Made by a program: the position numbers and the translations under genes. Under the pieces are notes generated by a model. The model worked only from the letters and a program-made list of their open reading frames with translations, was not told the origin of the DNA and searched no databases. A DNA stretch of 64,000 nt from Pseudooctadecabacter sp. (GTDB taxonomy: Bacteria > Pseudomonadota > Alphaproteobacteria > Rhodobacterales > Rhodobacteraceae), in assembly GCF_020627745.1 (NCBI RefSeq), contig NZ_JAHDGE010000006.1, forward strand, positions 79,428 through 143,427. Reading direction: 5' to 3'. Below are positions 43,875-53,848 of this stretch, piece after piece (the first letter of the stretch is position 1; every line of letters starts with the position of its first letter).

Positions 43875-44327
43875 TCAAAGACGTTTGGCCGCCCTGAGTT
43901 CACGTTCAAGCGCATCCAGAAACCGCGACCTGTCGGCTTTGGAAAAGGCGCGCCCGCCGCCTGTGCGAAACGGGTCTGCCGCGCGGATGTCGGCCATCAG
44001 GTCACGGGTGGCCAAAACGTTGCCAATATTCGCTGCCGTCAGCGCCTCCCCGTTGTGTTTGAGGACCCGCGCCCCCGCCTCGACACATCTGGCGGCCAAG
44101 GGAATGTCACCGGTGATGACAATGTCGCCCGCCTTGGCGCGGTCCGCGATCCACATGTCGGCAACGTCCGGCCCGTCGGGCACGATCACCGTGTCGACCA
44201 GCGGGTTCTGCGACGGGCGCAGTCCACCATTGGACACAATGAACATCTGCACGCCATGACGGGTGCCGACCTTTTCGACCTCTGCCTTCACGGGGCAGGC
44301 ATCGGCATCAACGTAGATCACCGCCAC
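43875..44327 (-). CDS. YaiI/YqxD (DUF188) family protein
   Basis: IYVDADACPVKAEVEKV; VITGDIPLAARCVEAGA. Confidence 0.93.
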   Translation of the reverse strand: MAVIYVDADACPVKAEVEKVGTRHGVQMFIVSNGGLRPSQNPLVDTVIVPDGPDVADMWIADRAKAGDIVITGDIPLAARCVEAGARVLKHNGEALTAANIGNVLATRDLMADIRAADPFRTGGGRAFSKADRSRFLDALERELRAAKRL

Positions 44328-45145
44328 AACGCCTCGGCGTGGAAATTCACGTGGTCTTCCATAAAGGTCGAGATGAAGAAATAGCTGTGATCATAGCCTT
44401 TTTGCAGACGCACCTGGCCGTCTTGTTTGGCGGCGGCAAAGGCACCCGCGAAAGCCTCGGTGCCCAGCAGGTCCCAGAATTGGTCGCTGGTTCCCGTATC
44501 AATCAACATCGGGCCGTCGAAGCCCCCGCCCTGCATCAGCAGCGTCGCGTCATGTGGACCCCAGTTCGCCTCATCCCCCCAATAGGCCGCGAATTGTTTG
44601 CGGCCCCAATCGCTGACCGTCGGGTTGCAGATCGGTGCGAAGGCGGACGCAGACCGGAACCGCCCCTTCAGCGCCATCGCCATCGTCAACGCCCCGTGCC
44701 CGCCCATGGAATGGCCGGTGATCGACTGTCGATCCATGTCGAGGGCAAAATGCGCGCCCAACAGTGCGGGCAGTTCCTCGGCCACATAGGTCCACATCTT
44801 GAAATGCTCGGACCACGGCGCCTCGGTCGCGTCGATGTAGAATCCCGCGCCTTGGCCCAGATCATAGGCGTCGTCATCGGGGACGCCCTCACCACGGGGG
44901 GAGGTGTCGGGAAACACAAGTGCGATGCCCTGATCCGCTGCCCAGGCCTGTGCGCCGGCCTTGGTCATGGCGTTCTCATGGGTGCAGGTCAGGCCCGACA
45001 GAAACCACAACAGTGGCACGGGGCCGTCCTGCGCTTCCGCAGGCAGAAACAGGCCAAAGGTCATGTCCGTGCCCGTGGCGGTCGATGCGTGTTTGTAGAC
45101 GCCTTGGGTGCCGCCAAAACAGGTGTTTTCGGATACGGTTTCCAT
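44318..45145 (-). CDS. fghA: S-formylglutathione hydrolase
   Basis: METVSENTCFGGTQGVYKHAS; SITGHSMGGHGALTMAM. Confidence 0.95.
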   Translation of the reverse strand: METVSENTCFGGTQGVYKHASTATGTDMTFGLFLPAEAQDGPVPLLWFLSGLTCTHENAMTKAGAQAWAADQGIALVFPDTSPRGEGVPDDDAYDLGQGAGFYIDATEAPWSEHFKMWTYVAEELPALLGAHFALDMDRQSITGHSMGGHGALTMAMALKGRFRSASAFAPICNPTVSDWGRKQFAAYWGDEANWGPHDATLLMQGGGFDGPMLIDTGTSDQFWDLLGTEAFAGAFAAAKQDGQVRLQKGYDHSYFFISTFMEDHVNFHAEALWR

Positions 45146-45843
45146 CAGGCGGACCCATCATAGGTGGTCATAATTTCATCCAGTGGTTTCTTTTGTTTGG
45201 CGACGGCGGGGACTGTCGCACTGTCTGCTGGGTGACCCACGGCCAGGATCATGATCGGCTTTTCGTTCTCTGGCCTGTCGCAAAGCTCATTCAGAAACTT
45301 CATCGGATTGGGCGTGTGCGTCAGGCACGACAGTCCGGCGGTGTGCAGGGCGGTGATCAACATGCCCGTGGCGATGCCCACGCTTTCGGGCACGTAGTAA
45401 TGCTTCACCCGTTCCCCGTCGCGCATGCCCCACCGTTGGGCGAAAATCACAATGAGCCAAGGGGCGATATCAAGGTGCGGTTTGGAGGCATCGGTGCCGA
45501 TGGGTTCCAGCGCCTTGAGCCACGCATCGCCCCCGCCGCCGCCGTAGAATTTCTGTTCTTCGTCCTCGGCCGCCTTGCGAATGCGCGCTTTCATGGCCGG
45601 GTCACTGATCGCCACGAAATGCCACGGCTGCTGGTTGGCCCCGCTGGGGGCGGTGCCTGCGGCCTTTACACAGGCCTCAATCACCGCGCGTGGAACGGGG
45701 CGGTCGATATAGTCGCGGATGGAATGGCGGGTGCGGACGTGGTCATAGAACCGCTCGGCCTCGGCCTGCATCTGCGCATCGTCGTAGTCGGCACGGTCGG
45801 GCAGGGGCAGCGCCTGATAGGTTGGGGGGGATTGGTCGGTCAT
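45145..45843 (-). CDS. nitroreductase family protein
   Basis: RHSIRDYIDRPVPRAVIEACVKAAGTAPSGANQQPWHFV. Confidence 0.92.
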   Translation of the reverse strand: MTDQSPPTYQALPLPDRADYDDAQMQAEAERFYDHVRTRHSIRDYIDRPVPRAVIEACVKAAGTAPSGANQQPWHFVAISDPAMKARIRKAAEDEEQKFYGGGGGDAWLKALEPIGTDASKPHLDIAPWLIVIFAQRWGMRDGERVKHYYVPESVGIATGMLITALHTAGLSCLTHTPNPMKFLNELCDRPENEKPIMILAVGHPADSATVPAVAKQKKPLDEIMTTYDGSA

Positions 45844-45852
45844 GGTGATGTC

Positions 45853-46779
45853 CTACAGGCTGACGGCGGCAATCACGACAGAGACCGTCACAACGCTGGC
45901 CGCTGTCGAAACAAGAATAGAGGCAGAGACGCGCGCAGGCGCGACCCCGTAATGCTGCGCCAAGATGTAGACATTTCCCGCGACGGGCAAGGCCGCAGCA
46001 GCAATCATCACACCGGCGGCATAAGGATCGACGGGCAGCATCACCAAAGCGGCAAAGGCCACAGCCGCCGGATGCAACACCAGCTTTGCAAAGGACAGCC
46101 AGCCCGCGACGGCGACCTTTTCGGCAGACTTGGTGGCCAGCGACGCCCCGATCGCAAACAATGCACCCGGCGTGGCTGCGGCCCCGAGGATGGACAGAAA
46201 TTCATTTGCCGGTTTGGGGATCGGCAGGCCAAGGCCTGAGACGATCAACCCCAGCGAGATCGAAACGATCATCGGGTTTTTCAGCAATCCCAGCCCCACG
46301 GTCCGCAGCACGCCCAAGGACATGCGCCCGTCGCGGGACCCGGTGATCAGGATCACGATGAGGGACCCGAAGACGATCAGGTCCACCGCCAGGACCAACA
46401 TCACAGGTCCGATGGCCTGTTCACCCAGCAACAACACCAACATCGGGATGCCCAAAAAGCCGACATTGCCGATGACCGCGCATTGCGCCTCAACGGCTGC
46501 TTCCTCAATCCCGCGTTTGCGGATCAACGCCACGCCGGTGGCCAACAGGTACACAAACAGCGTGCCCCACAGATAGGCCAGCACAAAGGGCAGATCGAAA
46601 ATCGCCGCCAGCGACAGGTTCGCCGAAAACCGGAACAGCATGGCCGAAAGCGCGAAGTAAAAGACGAATTTCGTCAGATAGGCCGTCGCCTCAGGCGTGA
46701 AAAAGCCCGTGCGCCCCGCGCCATAGCCCAGCCCGATCAGGGCAAAAAACGGCAGCGTCTGAAGAAAAATGTCCCACAT
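45853..46779 (-). CDS. AEC family transporter
   Basis: Auxin-efflux-carrier-type multi-TM protein. Confidence 0.88.
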   Translation of the reverse strand: MWDIFLQTLPFFALIGLGYGAGRTGFFTPEATAYLTKFVFYFALSAMLFRFSANLSLAAIFDLPFVLAYLWGTLFVYLLATGVALIRKRGIEEAAVEAQCAVIGNVGFLGIPMLVLLLGEQAIGPVMLVLAVDLIVFGSLIVILITGSRDGRMSLGVLRTVGLGLLKNPMIVSISLGLIVSGLGLPIPKPANEFLSILGAAATPGALFAIGASLATKSAEKVAVAGWLSFAKLVLHPAAVAFAALVMLPVDPYAAGVMIAAAALPVAGNVYILAQHYGVAPARVSASILVSTAASVVTVSVVIAAVSL

Positions 46780-46818
46780 GACTTAGGGTTAGCACCCTCA
46801 GGCCGCGTACTAAAGCGG

Positions 46819-47796
46819 CTAACCGCTGCCGATCAAAATACCCACGCCCAAAACCAGCGCGCCACCCACCACGACCTGAAGGGCTGCACGAAAGAAAGGC
46901 GTTTGCATGTAACGGTTCTGAATCCACGCAATCGCCCAAAGTTCAACAAACACAACGGCGATGGCGATGACGGTCGCCGTCCAGAAATCGGTGATCAGGT
47001 AGGGCAGCGCATGCCCCAACCCGCCCAAAGTCGTCATCACACCCGATGCAAAGCCGCGTTTCACAGGCGATCCGCGTCCCGAAATCTGTCCGTCGTCACT
47101 GGCGGCTTCGGTGAACCCCATGGAAATTCCTGCCCCGACAGAGGCCGCGAGGCCGACCAAGAAGGTCGTCCAGGTGTCCTGTGTCGCAAAGGCCGTGGCA
47201 AAAATGGGGGCGAGGGTCGAAACCGATCCATCCATCAGCCCTGCCAAGCCAGGCTGGACCCATGTCAAAACAAACTGTCGGTGGGCCGCGTCCTTTTCAT
47301 CGCGATCAACGTCCGGCGTCACCGTGGCGTCCATCAGGGAATCGGCCTTGTCGGAATGGCCCGCTTCTGCTGCGGCCAGATCGCCCAGCAAGGCACGTGT
47401 GGCCGCGTCGGACGTGCGCGCGGCGGCGGCTTCATAAAACCGCTGGGCGTCGCGCTCCATCTGGCGCGCTTCATCCCGCATCCTCTCAAGGCCGAGGTTT
47501 TCGATAAGCCAGACCGGACGACGCGCATAGAACCCCGCCACATGTTCACGCCGGATCAGGGGGATCACGTCCCCGAACCGCGCCTGATGCAGGTCAATCA
47601 ACCGCCGCCGGTGTTCGTCCTCCTCTGCGGCCATTGCCGCAAAGACCGAGGCCGACGCGGGATAATCCTCGCGCATCCGGTCGGCGTAGGTGCGGTAAAT
47701 GCGGGCATCGTCCTCCTCCGACGAAATCGCAAGGGCGATGACCTCTTGCTCGGTCAGGTCGGCAAAGCGACGGCGGTGGGATACTCCGGGGATCAT
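46819..47796 (-). CDS. mbfA: MbfA-type iron exporter (ferritin-like + VIT1/CCC1 domain)
   Basis: N-terminal erythrin/ferritin-like EEDEHRRRLIDLH; C-terminal VIT1-like GLMDGSVSTLAPIFATAFATQ...GISMGFTEAASDDG. Confidence 0.88.
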   Translation of the reverse strand: MIPGVSHRRRFADLTEQEVIALAISSEEDDARIYRTYADRMREDYPASASVFAAMAAEEDEHRRRLIDLHQARFGDVIPLIRREHVAGFYARRPVWLIENLGLERMRDEARQMERDAQRFYEAAAARTSDAATRALLGDLAAAEAGHSDKADSLMDATVTPDVDRDEKDAAHRQFVLTWVQPGLAGLMDGSVSTLAPIFATAFATQDTWTTFLVGLAASVGAGISMGFTEAASDDGQISGRGSPVKRGFASGVMTTLGGLGHALPYLITDFWTATVIAIAVVFVELWAIAWIQNRYMQTPFFRAALQVVVGGALVLGVGILIGSG

Positions 47797-47808
47797 AATG
47801 CACCTCAG

Positions 47809-47826
47809 TTTAGAATGTTTCTAATG
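47809..47826 (-). promoter_or_regulatory. Irr/ICE-like box in mbfA promoter
   Basis: TTAGAA-TGT-TTCTAA perfect inverted repeat 14 nt upstream of mbfA ATG. Confidence 0.7.
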
Positions 47827-47935
47827 TAGAGGGCTCCTGACAAGGTTCAAGGACCTTGTATCGCACTGATGTCACCCTACCTGACTTGTCCACACTGAAC
47901 GGACCAGTTTAAGATACCGGATCAGGGAGAGACGC

Positions 47936-48553
47936 ATGGCAGACGGACAACCCACGGTCAAACGTGGGCGCAAATTCGATCAGGTGCTGGCCGGAGCGAC
48001 GGATATTTTCATGTCCGACGGGTTCGAAGGGGCCAGCGTCGATGATATTGCGCGCGCCGCTGGCGTGTCCAAGGCGACGTTGTATTCCTACTTTCCCGAC
48101 AAGCGCCTGCTGTTCATGGAAGTGGCCAAAGCGGAATGTCTGCGGCAAGCCGAAGAGGCATTTGACACCGTCAGCATGGATCAGGACGTGCGCACAATCC
48201 TGACCGAGGCCGCATGGCAAATGGTGTCGTTCTTTACGTCCGACTTTGGCCAACGGGTGTTTCGTCTGTGCGTGGCCGAAAGCGACCGGTTCCCCGAACT
48301 GGGACGGGAGTTTTACGAAAGCGGACCGGCCCTGGCCCGGCAGCGGATGATCGAATTCATGCAAGCCGGTATCGCGCGGGGTCAGTTGGTGATTGATGAT
48401 CTGCCGCTGGCGGCCGATCAATTCGGTGAATTGTGCAAGGCCGACCTGTTCCCACGTCTGGTGTTCTGCATGGACACATCGTTCAACGACGCCCAGAAAA
48501 AGCGCATCGTCGATGGCGCGGTCGACACGTTCATGGCCCGCTACGGAAGCTGA
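47936..48553 (+). CDS. TetR/AcrR family transcriptional regulator
   Basis: FDQVLAGATDIFMSDGFEGASVDDIARAAGVSKATLYSYFPDKRLLF. Confidence 0.92.
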   Translation: MADGQPTVKRGRKFDQVLAGATDIFMSDGFEGASVDDIARAAGVSKATLYSYFPDKRLLFMEVAKAECLRQAEEAFDTVSMDQDVRTILTEAAWQMVSFFTSDFGQRVFRLCVAESDRFPELGREFYESGPALARQRMIEFMQAGIARGQLVIDDLPLAADQFGELCKADLFPRLVFCMDTSFNDAQKKRIVDGAVDTFMARYGS

Positions 48554-49578
48554 GCGATCGCATCGAAGATCGCCAGCTCAGCCGCTGACAAGGCATCGCT
48601 TTCCTCCCCCATGGGCACACCGTTAAGGGCATAGGCGAAGCACAAATCAGCCTCGGCATCCCACCATACCCCGCCGTTGAACCCGTAGGCATTGCCAAAG
48701 TGCCCGACCAGTGGGCGGGGATAGAACGGCGGGTCGGGCAAAATTTGCTCGCCCGCGCCGTAGTCCTGAAACAGGCCGTTTTCGTATGCGCCGGGACCGT
48801 CCGTCTTTCGCCACAGGGGCCTGCGCGCAACGCCCGCGCCGGCCATCGCCAGCGTCAACATGCCCTGAAGGGACATCCGCAACCCGCCTTGGGGCGAAAA
48901 CCGTGCCGTGTGTTGGCCAAGAACATAGCTGTCATCAATACGCACTTCGTTCGGCGGGGCATCAATCATTGCAACAAACTCAGCCCCATCCCGACGGAAG
49001 GTCGGCAAAGACGGCGAGTCGGACAGGCCCACCCAGTTAAACCCGGCCTCGATCCCATGGGGCGACAGGACGTCGGCGACCAACAGATCGAAACGCTGCC
49101 CTGACAGAACCTCGGCTGCGGCGGCCAACAGGATGTAGCCCAGATTGGAATATTCAAAGAACGACCCCGGCGCGTGCGGGCCAAAGGCCGTGTCCGCCGC
49201 CCACCCCTCAGCCAGCGTACCGTCAAACCCGTATCCCTGTGCATCCGACAGACCCGATGTGTGGGTCATCAACATGCCCAAAGTCACCGTTGTGTCGGGG
49301 AACTGAGGATGGCGCAGATCGAGGCCCAGTATCTCCCCCGCGTCCACAGCATAGGGGCGATCCAGCCCCGCGCCCCCTGCCGCGACTTCAAACGCGGCGG
49401 CGGTGACGATCTTGGACACTGATGCGACGCGGAAAACCGTCTTTTCGTCGGCGGTCACACCGTCGGCGCAGGCGGTGGCAAAGGCGGGCGGGCCGCCACG
49501 GGATACGGCAATGCCGCAAAACGCAAAAGGCCCGGACTGCTGGACAGACCGGGCCAGTTTATCAAGGTCCGCAATCAA
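48541..49578 (-). CDS. serine hydrolase (class C beta-lactamase-like)
   Basis: FRVASVSKIVTAAA (SxxK), EYSNLGYILL (YxN). Confidence 0.9.
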   Translation of the reverse strand: MIADLDKLARSVQQSGPFAFCGIAVSRGGPPAFATACADGVTADEKTVFRVASVSKIVTAAAFEVAAGGAGLDRPYAVDAGEILGLDLRHPQFPDTTVTLGMLMTHTSGLSDAQGYGFDGTLAEGWAADTAFGPHAPGSFFEYSNLGYILLAAAAEVLSGQRFDLLVADVLSPHGIEAGFNWVGLSDSPSLPTFRRDGAEFVAMIDAPPNEVRIDDSYVLGQHTARFSPQGGLRMSLQGMLTLAMAGAGVARRPLWRKTDGPGAYENGLFQDYGAGEQILPDPPFYPRPLVGHFGNAYGFNGGVWWDAEADLCFAYALNGVPMGEESDALSAAELAIFDAIAQLP

Positions 49579-50687
49579 TAGAGGACGACCGACCGGATAC
49601 TTTCGCCCTTGTGCATCAGATCAAAGCCTTTGTTGATGTCGTCCAGACCCATGGTGTGGGTGATCATCGGGTCAATCTCGATCTTGCCCTCCATGTACCA
49701 GTCGACGATCTGCGGCACATCTGTCCGGCCCCGTGCCCCGCCAAAGGCCGTGCCGCGCCAGCTGCGCCCTGTGACCAACTGGAACGGACGGGTCGAGATT
49801 TCGGCACCCGCTGGCGCGACCCCGATGATAATGCTTTCGCCCCATCCTTTGTGCGCGGATTCCAGCGCCGTGCGCATGACGTCGACGTTGCCCGTGGCGT
49901 CAAAGGTGTAATCCGCCCCGCCCTTGGTAAGTGCCACAAGATGGGCCACCATATCGCCATCCACATCTTTCGGGTTCACGAAGTCGGTCATGCCGAACCG
50001 CGTCGCCATCTCGACTTTGGACGGGTTCAGATCAACACCGACGATCTGGTCAGCACCGGCCAACCGCAGCCCCTGGATGACGTTCAGGCCAATGCCCCCC
50101 AGACCAAAGACAATCGCGCGGCTGCCGATTTCGACTTTGGCGGTGTTGATCACCGCACCGATGCCGGTCGTCACACCGCATCCGATGTAGCAAATCTTGT
50201 CAAAGGGCGCATCTTCGCGGACCTTGGCCAGCGCGATTTCTGGCACCACGGTGTGGTTCGCAAAGGTCGAACAGCCCATGTAATGCAGGATCGGGTCGCC
50301 ATCGAGGGTTGTGAACCGTGATGACCCGTCAGGCATCAGGCCCTGACCTTGGGTGCTGCGGATCGACTGACACAGGTTGGTTTTAGGGTTCAGACAATAG
50401 TCACATTCCCGACATTCGGGGGTGTAGAGGGGAATGACATGATCCCCCTTTTTAAGCGTCGTCACGTCAGGGCCCACATCGACGACCACGCCCGCGCCCT
50501 CATGCCCCAGAATGGCCGGAAACAGCCCCTCAGGGTCCGCGCCAGACAGGGTGAATTCGTCGGTGTGACAAATGCCGGTGGCCTTGATTTCAACCAAAAC
50601 CTCGCCTGCGCGGGGACCGTCCAGATTGACCTCCATCACCTCAAGGGGTTTGCCCGCTTGGGTGGCTACGGCGGCGCGTGTACGCAT
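49575..50687 (-). CDS. S-(hydroxymethyl)glutathione/class III alcohol dehydrogenase-like zinc dehydrogenase
   Basis: GHEGAGVVVDVG, ECRECDYCLNPKTNLCQSIRSTQGQGLMPDG structural Zn site. Confidence 0.92.
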   Translation of the reverse strand: MRTRAAVATQAGKPLEVMEVNLDGPRAGEVLVEIKATGICHTDEFTLSGADPEGLFPAILGHEGAGVVVDVGPDVTTLKKGDHVIPLYTPECRECDYCLNPKTNLCQSIRSTQGQGLMPDGSSRFTTLDGDPILHYMGCSTFANHTVVPEIALAKVREDAPFDKICYIGCGVTTGIGAVINTAKVEIGSRAIVFGLGGIGLNVIQGLRLAGADQIVGVDLNPSKVEMATRFGMTDFVNPKDVDGDMVAHLVALTKGGADYTFDATGNVDVMRTALESAHKGWGESIIIGVAPAGAEISTRPFQLVTGRSWRGTAFGGARGRTDVPQIVDWYMEGKIEIDPMITHTMGLDDINKGFDLMHKGESIRSVVLY

Positions 50688-50782
50688 GATGTGTCCTCCT
50701 GTATGTGCGGCTAACCTGTGGGAAACGGCTGACCCATGCAATCCCCGTTGCGTCAATAATCGCGACGGTGGATACTCGCCCT

Positions 50783-51073
50783 ATGAGACAATCCTTGATC
50801 ATCGCCCTTTTGCTGGGTCTGGCCGCCTGCGCCGCGCCTGTTCCGCCAACGCCTGCGCTGCCGCCGGTGCCTGCTGCCACAGACGACACCTGCAATGCCG
50901 GTCGGCACGCGGGTCTGGTTGGTCAGGATGCAACGGCGCTTGAACGGGTGCTGATCCTGGCGCCTGTCCGACTGATCCGTCCCGGGCAGGCTGTGACGAT
51001 GGATTTCCGTCCCGACCGGATCAATTTCACTATCGGGCCGGACAACCGGATCACGTCAATTTCTTGTAATTGA
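50783..51073 (+). CDS. I78-like peptidase inhibitor family lipoprotein
   Basis: Lipobox GLAAC; CNAGRHAGLVGQDA...IRPGQAVTMDFRPDRINFTIGPDNRITSISCN. Confidence 0.82.
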   Translation: MRQSLIIALLLGLAACAAPVPPTPALPPVPAATDDTCNAGRHAGLVGQDATALERVLILAPVRLIRPGQAVTMDFRPDRINFTIGPDNRITSISCN

Positions 51074-51222
51074 GATCATCGAAGTCACCTCAGGCACATC
51101 ACTGGGTGGGGGCTAATGAATGCGCCCGAGGGACTTGCGATAGGACACATGTGGCGGGCAAATGTGGCACCTGTTGGATCGGCCCGTGACCATTTTGGAC
51201 GGATTTACCGCCGCGGGTTGAT

Positions 51223-51588
51223 TTGGCGGGGAAAGGGCGCAACTTTGGTGGTATGAACGCGCCCACACCCTTCCCCGGAAAGCCCCCAGCGCAGGTCGCT
51301 TTCCATCGCACCGAACTTAACGTGATCCTGTCCTTATATGGTCGCTTTGTGGCTGCCGGTGAATGGCGGGACTACGGCATTTCGCATCTGAAAGACGTTG
51401 CTGTCTTTTCGGTCTTTCGGCGCACTGCAGAGCATCCGATGTACCGGATCGAAAAACGCCCCGCCTTGCGCATGAAGCAAGGGCAATACGTCGTGTTGGG
51501 AATGGAGGGTCAGATCCTCAAACGGGGCAACGACCTGCGTCAGGTGCTGCGGGTGCTGGAACGCAAACTGATCCGCGCTGTCGATTAA
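51223..51588 (+). CDS. DUF2794 family protein
   Basis: FHRTELNVILSLYGRFVAAGEWRDYGISHLKDVAVFSVFRR. Confidence 0.85.
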   Translation: MAGKGRNFGGMNAPTPFPGKPPAQVAFHRTELNVILSLYGRFVAAGEWRDYGISHLKDVAVFSVFRRTAEHPMYRIEKRPALRMKQGQYVVLGMEGQILKRGNDLRQVLRVLERKLIRAVD

Positions 51589-52412
51589 GCCAGACGTTTG
51601 CGCGCAAGGATATCCCCATCGCCCTGTGCTTTGATCCGCAGCGTTGCCTGCGCCAACCCTTCATAGACCACCGCCATGTGGTGGGCATTGGCGTGGATCA
51701 TGGTTTCGGCATCCACCATCATGGCCACGTGACCTTTCCAGAAAATCAGATCGCCCCGCTGGAGAGGGCTGTCAGCAGCCACGTCGGTGCCAAAGCCGTC
51801 CCGTTGCAAATCACTGTCGGCGGGGCAGACATGCCCGCACGCCAGATACCCCGCCTGTACGAGCCCCGAACAATCTATCCCGACCGCCGAATTTCCGCCC
51901 CACAGGTAGGGTGTGCCAAAGAACAGCTGGGCGACAGTGGCGGGGTCAGAAAACGGTTGTCCAAGAGGACGCAGATGTTTTTTGGGGATGAACCCGAGAT
52001 TGGTTTCGAACATCTTGTGACGTTCATCCACGACGGTGACCTGTGATCCAAAGGACAGATGGACCAGATCGGCAGATTTGAAACTTTCGGTGTCATAGGC
52101 GTGTGTGGCAAGGGTTGCCACGCGATGGGTCGGCGCACGGTCGGCGCCCAATGCTGCCTCTCGAAGGTAGCCGACATACCCGTCTCGTTTGGACTGCACA
52201 AAGGCCCAACCTTCGCGCCGTTCATAGACGGTCACAGCCGCCCCCATCAGCAGCTGCCGGTCCCGTTTGCCTGCAGGGGCCGCGCAAAGATCAACGACAC
52301 TTTGTGCGACGCTGGCCGCCTCGCCCACAACGAAGGCGTCGGCCGTGATGCTTCCGGTCAGATGGGCGGCGGCCACGCGTCCGTTGGCAGGGGTCAACCG
52401 GCGGTCGGTCAC
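51585..52412 (-). CDS. C40 (NlpC/P60) family peptidase with N-terminal SH3-like domains
   Basis: YLWGGNSAVGIDCSGLVQAGY, GDLIFWKGHVAMMVD. Confidence 0.9.
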   Translation of the reverse strand: MTDRRLTPANGRVAAAHLTGSITADAFVVGEAASVAQSVVDLCAAPAGKRDRQLLMGAAVTVYERREGWAFVQSKRDGYVGYLREAALGADRAPTHRVATLATHAYDTESFKSADLVHLSFGSQVTVVDERHKMFETNLGFIPKKHLRPLGQPFSDPATVAQLFFGTPYLWGGNSAVGIDCSGLVQAGYLACGHVCPADSDLQRDGFGTDVAADSPLQRGDLIFWKGHVAMMVDAETMIHANAHHMAVVYEGLAQATLRIKAQGDGDILARKRLA

Positions 52413-53788
52413 AGGCCCAACACGTCCGGCAAGGCCGCAAGCAACGCGCGTGCGCCTTGGCAGGCACCGCCCTTGGGCCGCGCAGGGGCCGCAGCGGGAT
52501 TCCAGCCGTAGATGTCAAAATGCGTGTATGGCGTGTCCGTCACAAAGCGGCGCAGGAACAACGCAGCGGTGATCGACCCTGCAAACCCCCCTGATGGGGC
52601 ATTGTCGAGGTCGGCAATTTGCGGTTCGATCATGGCCTCGTAAGGGTCGTGAAACGGCATTTGCCAGACAGGGTCGGCAACCTCACCGGCGGCTTGCGGA
52701 AGGGCACGCGCCATGGCGTCATCTGTGGTGTAGAAGGGCGCCAGATCAGGGCCGACAGCGACCCGCGCGGCCCCCGTCAGTGTTGCCATTGAAACGATAT
52801 GATCCGGTGTGTCCTCTTCCGCCAGAGCAAGCGCATCTGCCAGAACCAGACGGCCCTCGGCATCGGTATTGTTGATCTCTACCGTCAACCCCTTCCGGCT
52901 TGTCAGGACATCACCAGGCCGGAAGGCCGAACCATCGACAGAATTTTCAACCGCCGGAATAAGGACCCGCAGGCGCAGAGGTATCTTCAGCGCCATAATC
53001 ATATGCGCAAGGCCAAGGACATTCGCAGCACCGCCCATGTCCTTTTTCATCAGGCCCATCGACGCGCCGGGCTTGAGGTTCAGACCGCCGGTGTCAAATA
53101 CAACGCCTTTGCCAACAAGGGTCAGTTTCGGACCGCTTGCCCCCCATGACATGTCGATCAACCGCGGCGCGCGCGCAGAGGCGCGTCCGACGGTGTGGAT
53201 CAGCGGCAGGTTTTGATCTAACAGATCGTCGCCTTCGATAATCCGAAGGGATGCGCCATGGGTGTCCGACAGGTCTGCGGCAGCCGCGGCCAGATGTTCC
53301 GGTCCCATGTCCGACGCCGGCGTGTTGATCAGATCGCGGGTCAGGCATTCCCCTGCGGCGATAGCCTCAACCCGGTGGGCGTCGATCCCGTGCGGTGCCG
53401 TAAACGAGACGCCGGATGACGTCTGCGATTTGTAACGGTCGAACCGGTAAAGCGACAAAAGGAGGCCCAAAGCCGCCTCGTTCAGGGCCGACCCCGTTAA
53501 GTCCGATTTAAGCTGATATGTTCCTGCAGGCAGTTTTGCAGCACCGGCTGCCAGCACGAACCGTGCGCGGGTCTGCGCCTTTGCGCCAAGGCCGACATAG
53601 ACCGCGTCGATATCACCGCTGTCTTTCGGCACAACGCAACACGCCCCGATCGCCGCGGTAAAGCCGTTGGCCTTAAGCCAGCTTGCCGTTGCGTGGGGTG
53701 CGGATGCCATGACCGCTGACAGGTCGTCAGATGCGACCGCAATCAGGGGGATGGCATCAGGCGTCGGGGGGGAAAACGTGGGGGACAT
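52409..53788 (-). CDS. leucyl aminopeptidase family protein (M17)
   Basis: VFDTGGLNLKPGASM, NTDAEGRLVLADALA. Confidence 0.92.
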   Translation of the reverse strand: MSPTFSPPTPDAIPLIAVASDDLSAVMASAPHATASWLKANGFTAAIGACCVVPKDSGDIDAVYVGLGAKAQTRARFVLAAGAAKLPAGTYQLKSDLTGSALNEAALGLLLSLYRFDRYKSQTSSGVSFTAPHGIDAHRVEAIAAGECLTRDLINTPASDMGPEHLAAAAADLSDTHGASLRIIEGDDLLDQNLPLIHTVGRASARAPRLIDMSWGASGPKLTLVGKGVVFDTGGLNLKPGASMGLMKKDMGGAANVLGLAHMIMALKIPLRLRVLIPAVENSVDGSAFRPGDVLTSRKGLTVEINNTDAEGRLVLADALALAEEDTPDHIVSMATLTGAARVAVGPDLAPFYTTDDAMARALPQAAGEVADPVWQMPFHDPYEAMIEPQIADLDNAPSGGFAGSITAALFLRRFVTDTPYTHFDIYGWNPAAAPARPKGGACQGARALLAALPDVLGL

Positions 53789-53848
53789 AGGGCCTCGGCA
53801 TTGTGGGTCAGCCGAACCCTAGACCAAGGCCGCACGAAGGGCCACGCA

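Noticed and set aside
44920-46239. 439-aa ORF on + strand
   Set aside because: Antisense to fghA/nitroreductase/AEC; His/Gly/Arg-rich shadow ORF.
46483-47829. 448-aa ORF on + strand
   Set aside because: Fully antisense to the well-supported mbfA and AEC genes; low-complexity Arg/Gln/His composition typical of shadow ORFs in high-GC DNA.
48541-49578. Antibiotic-resistance beta-lactamase
   Set aside because: Class C-like serine hydrolase fold is broad (esterases, peptidases); no signal peptide or typical AmpC context, so resistance is not supported.
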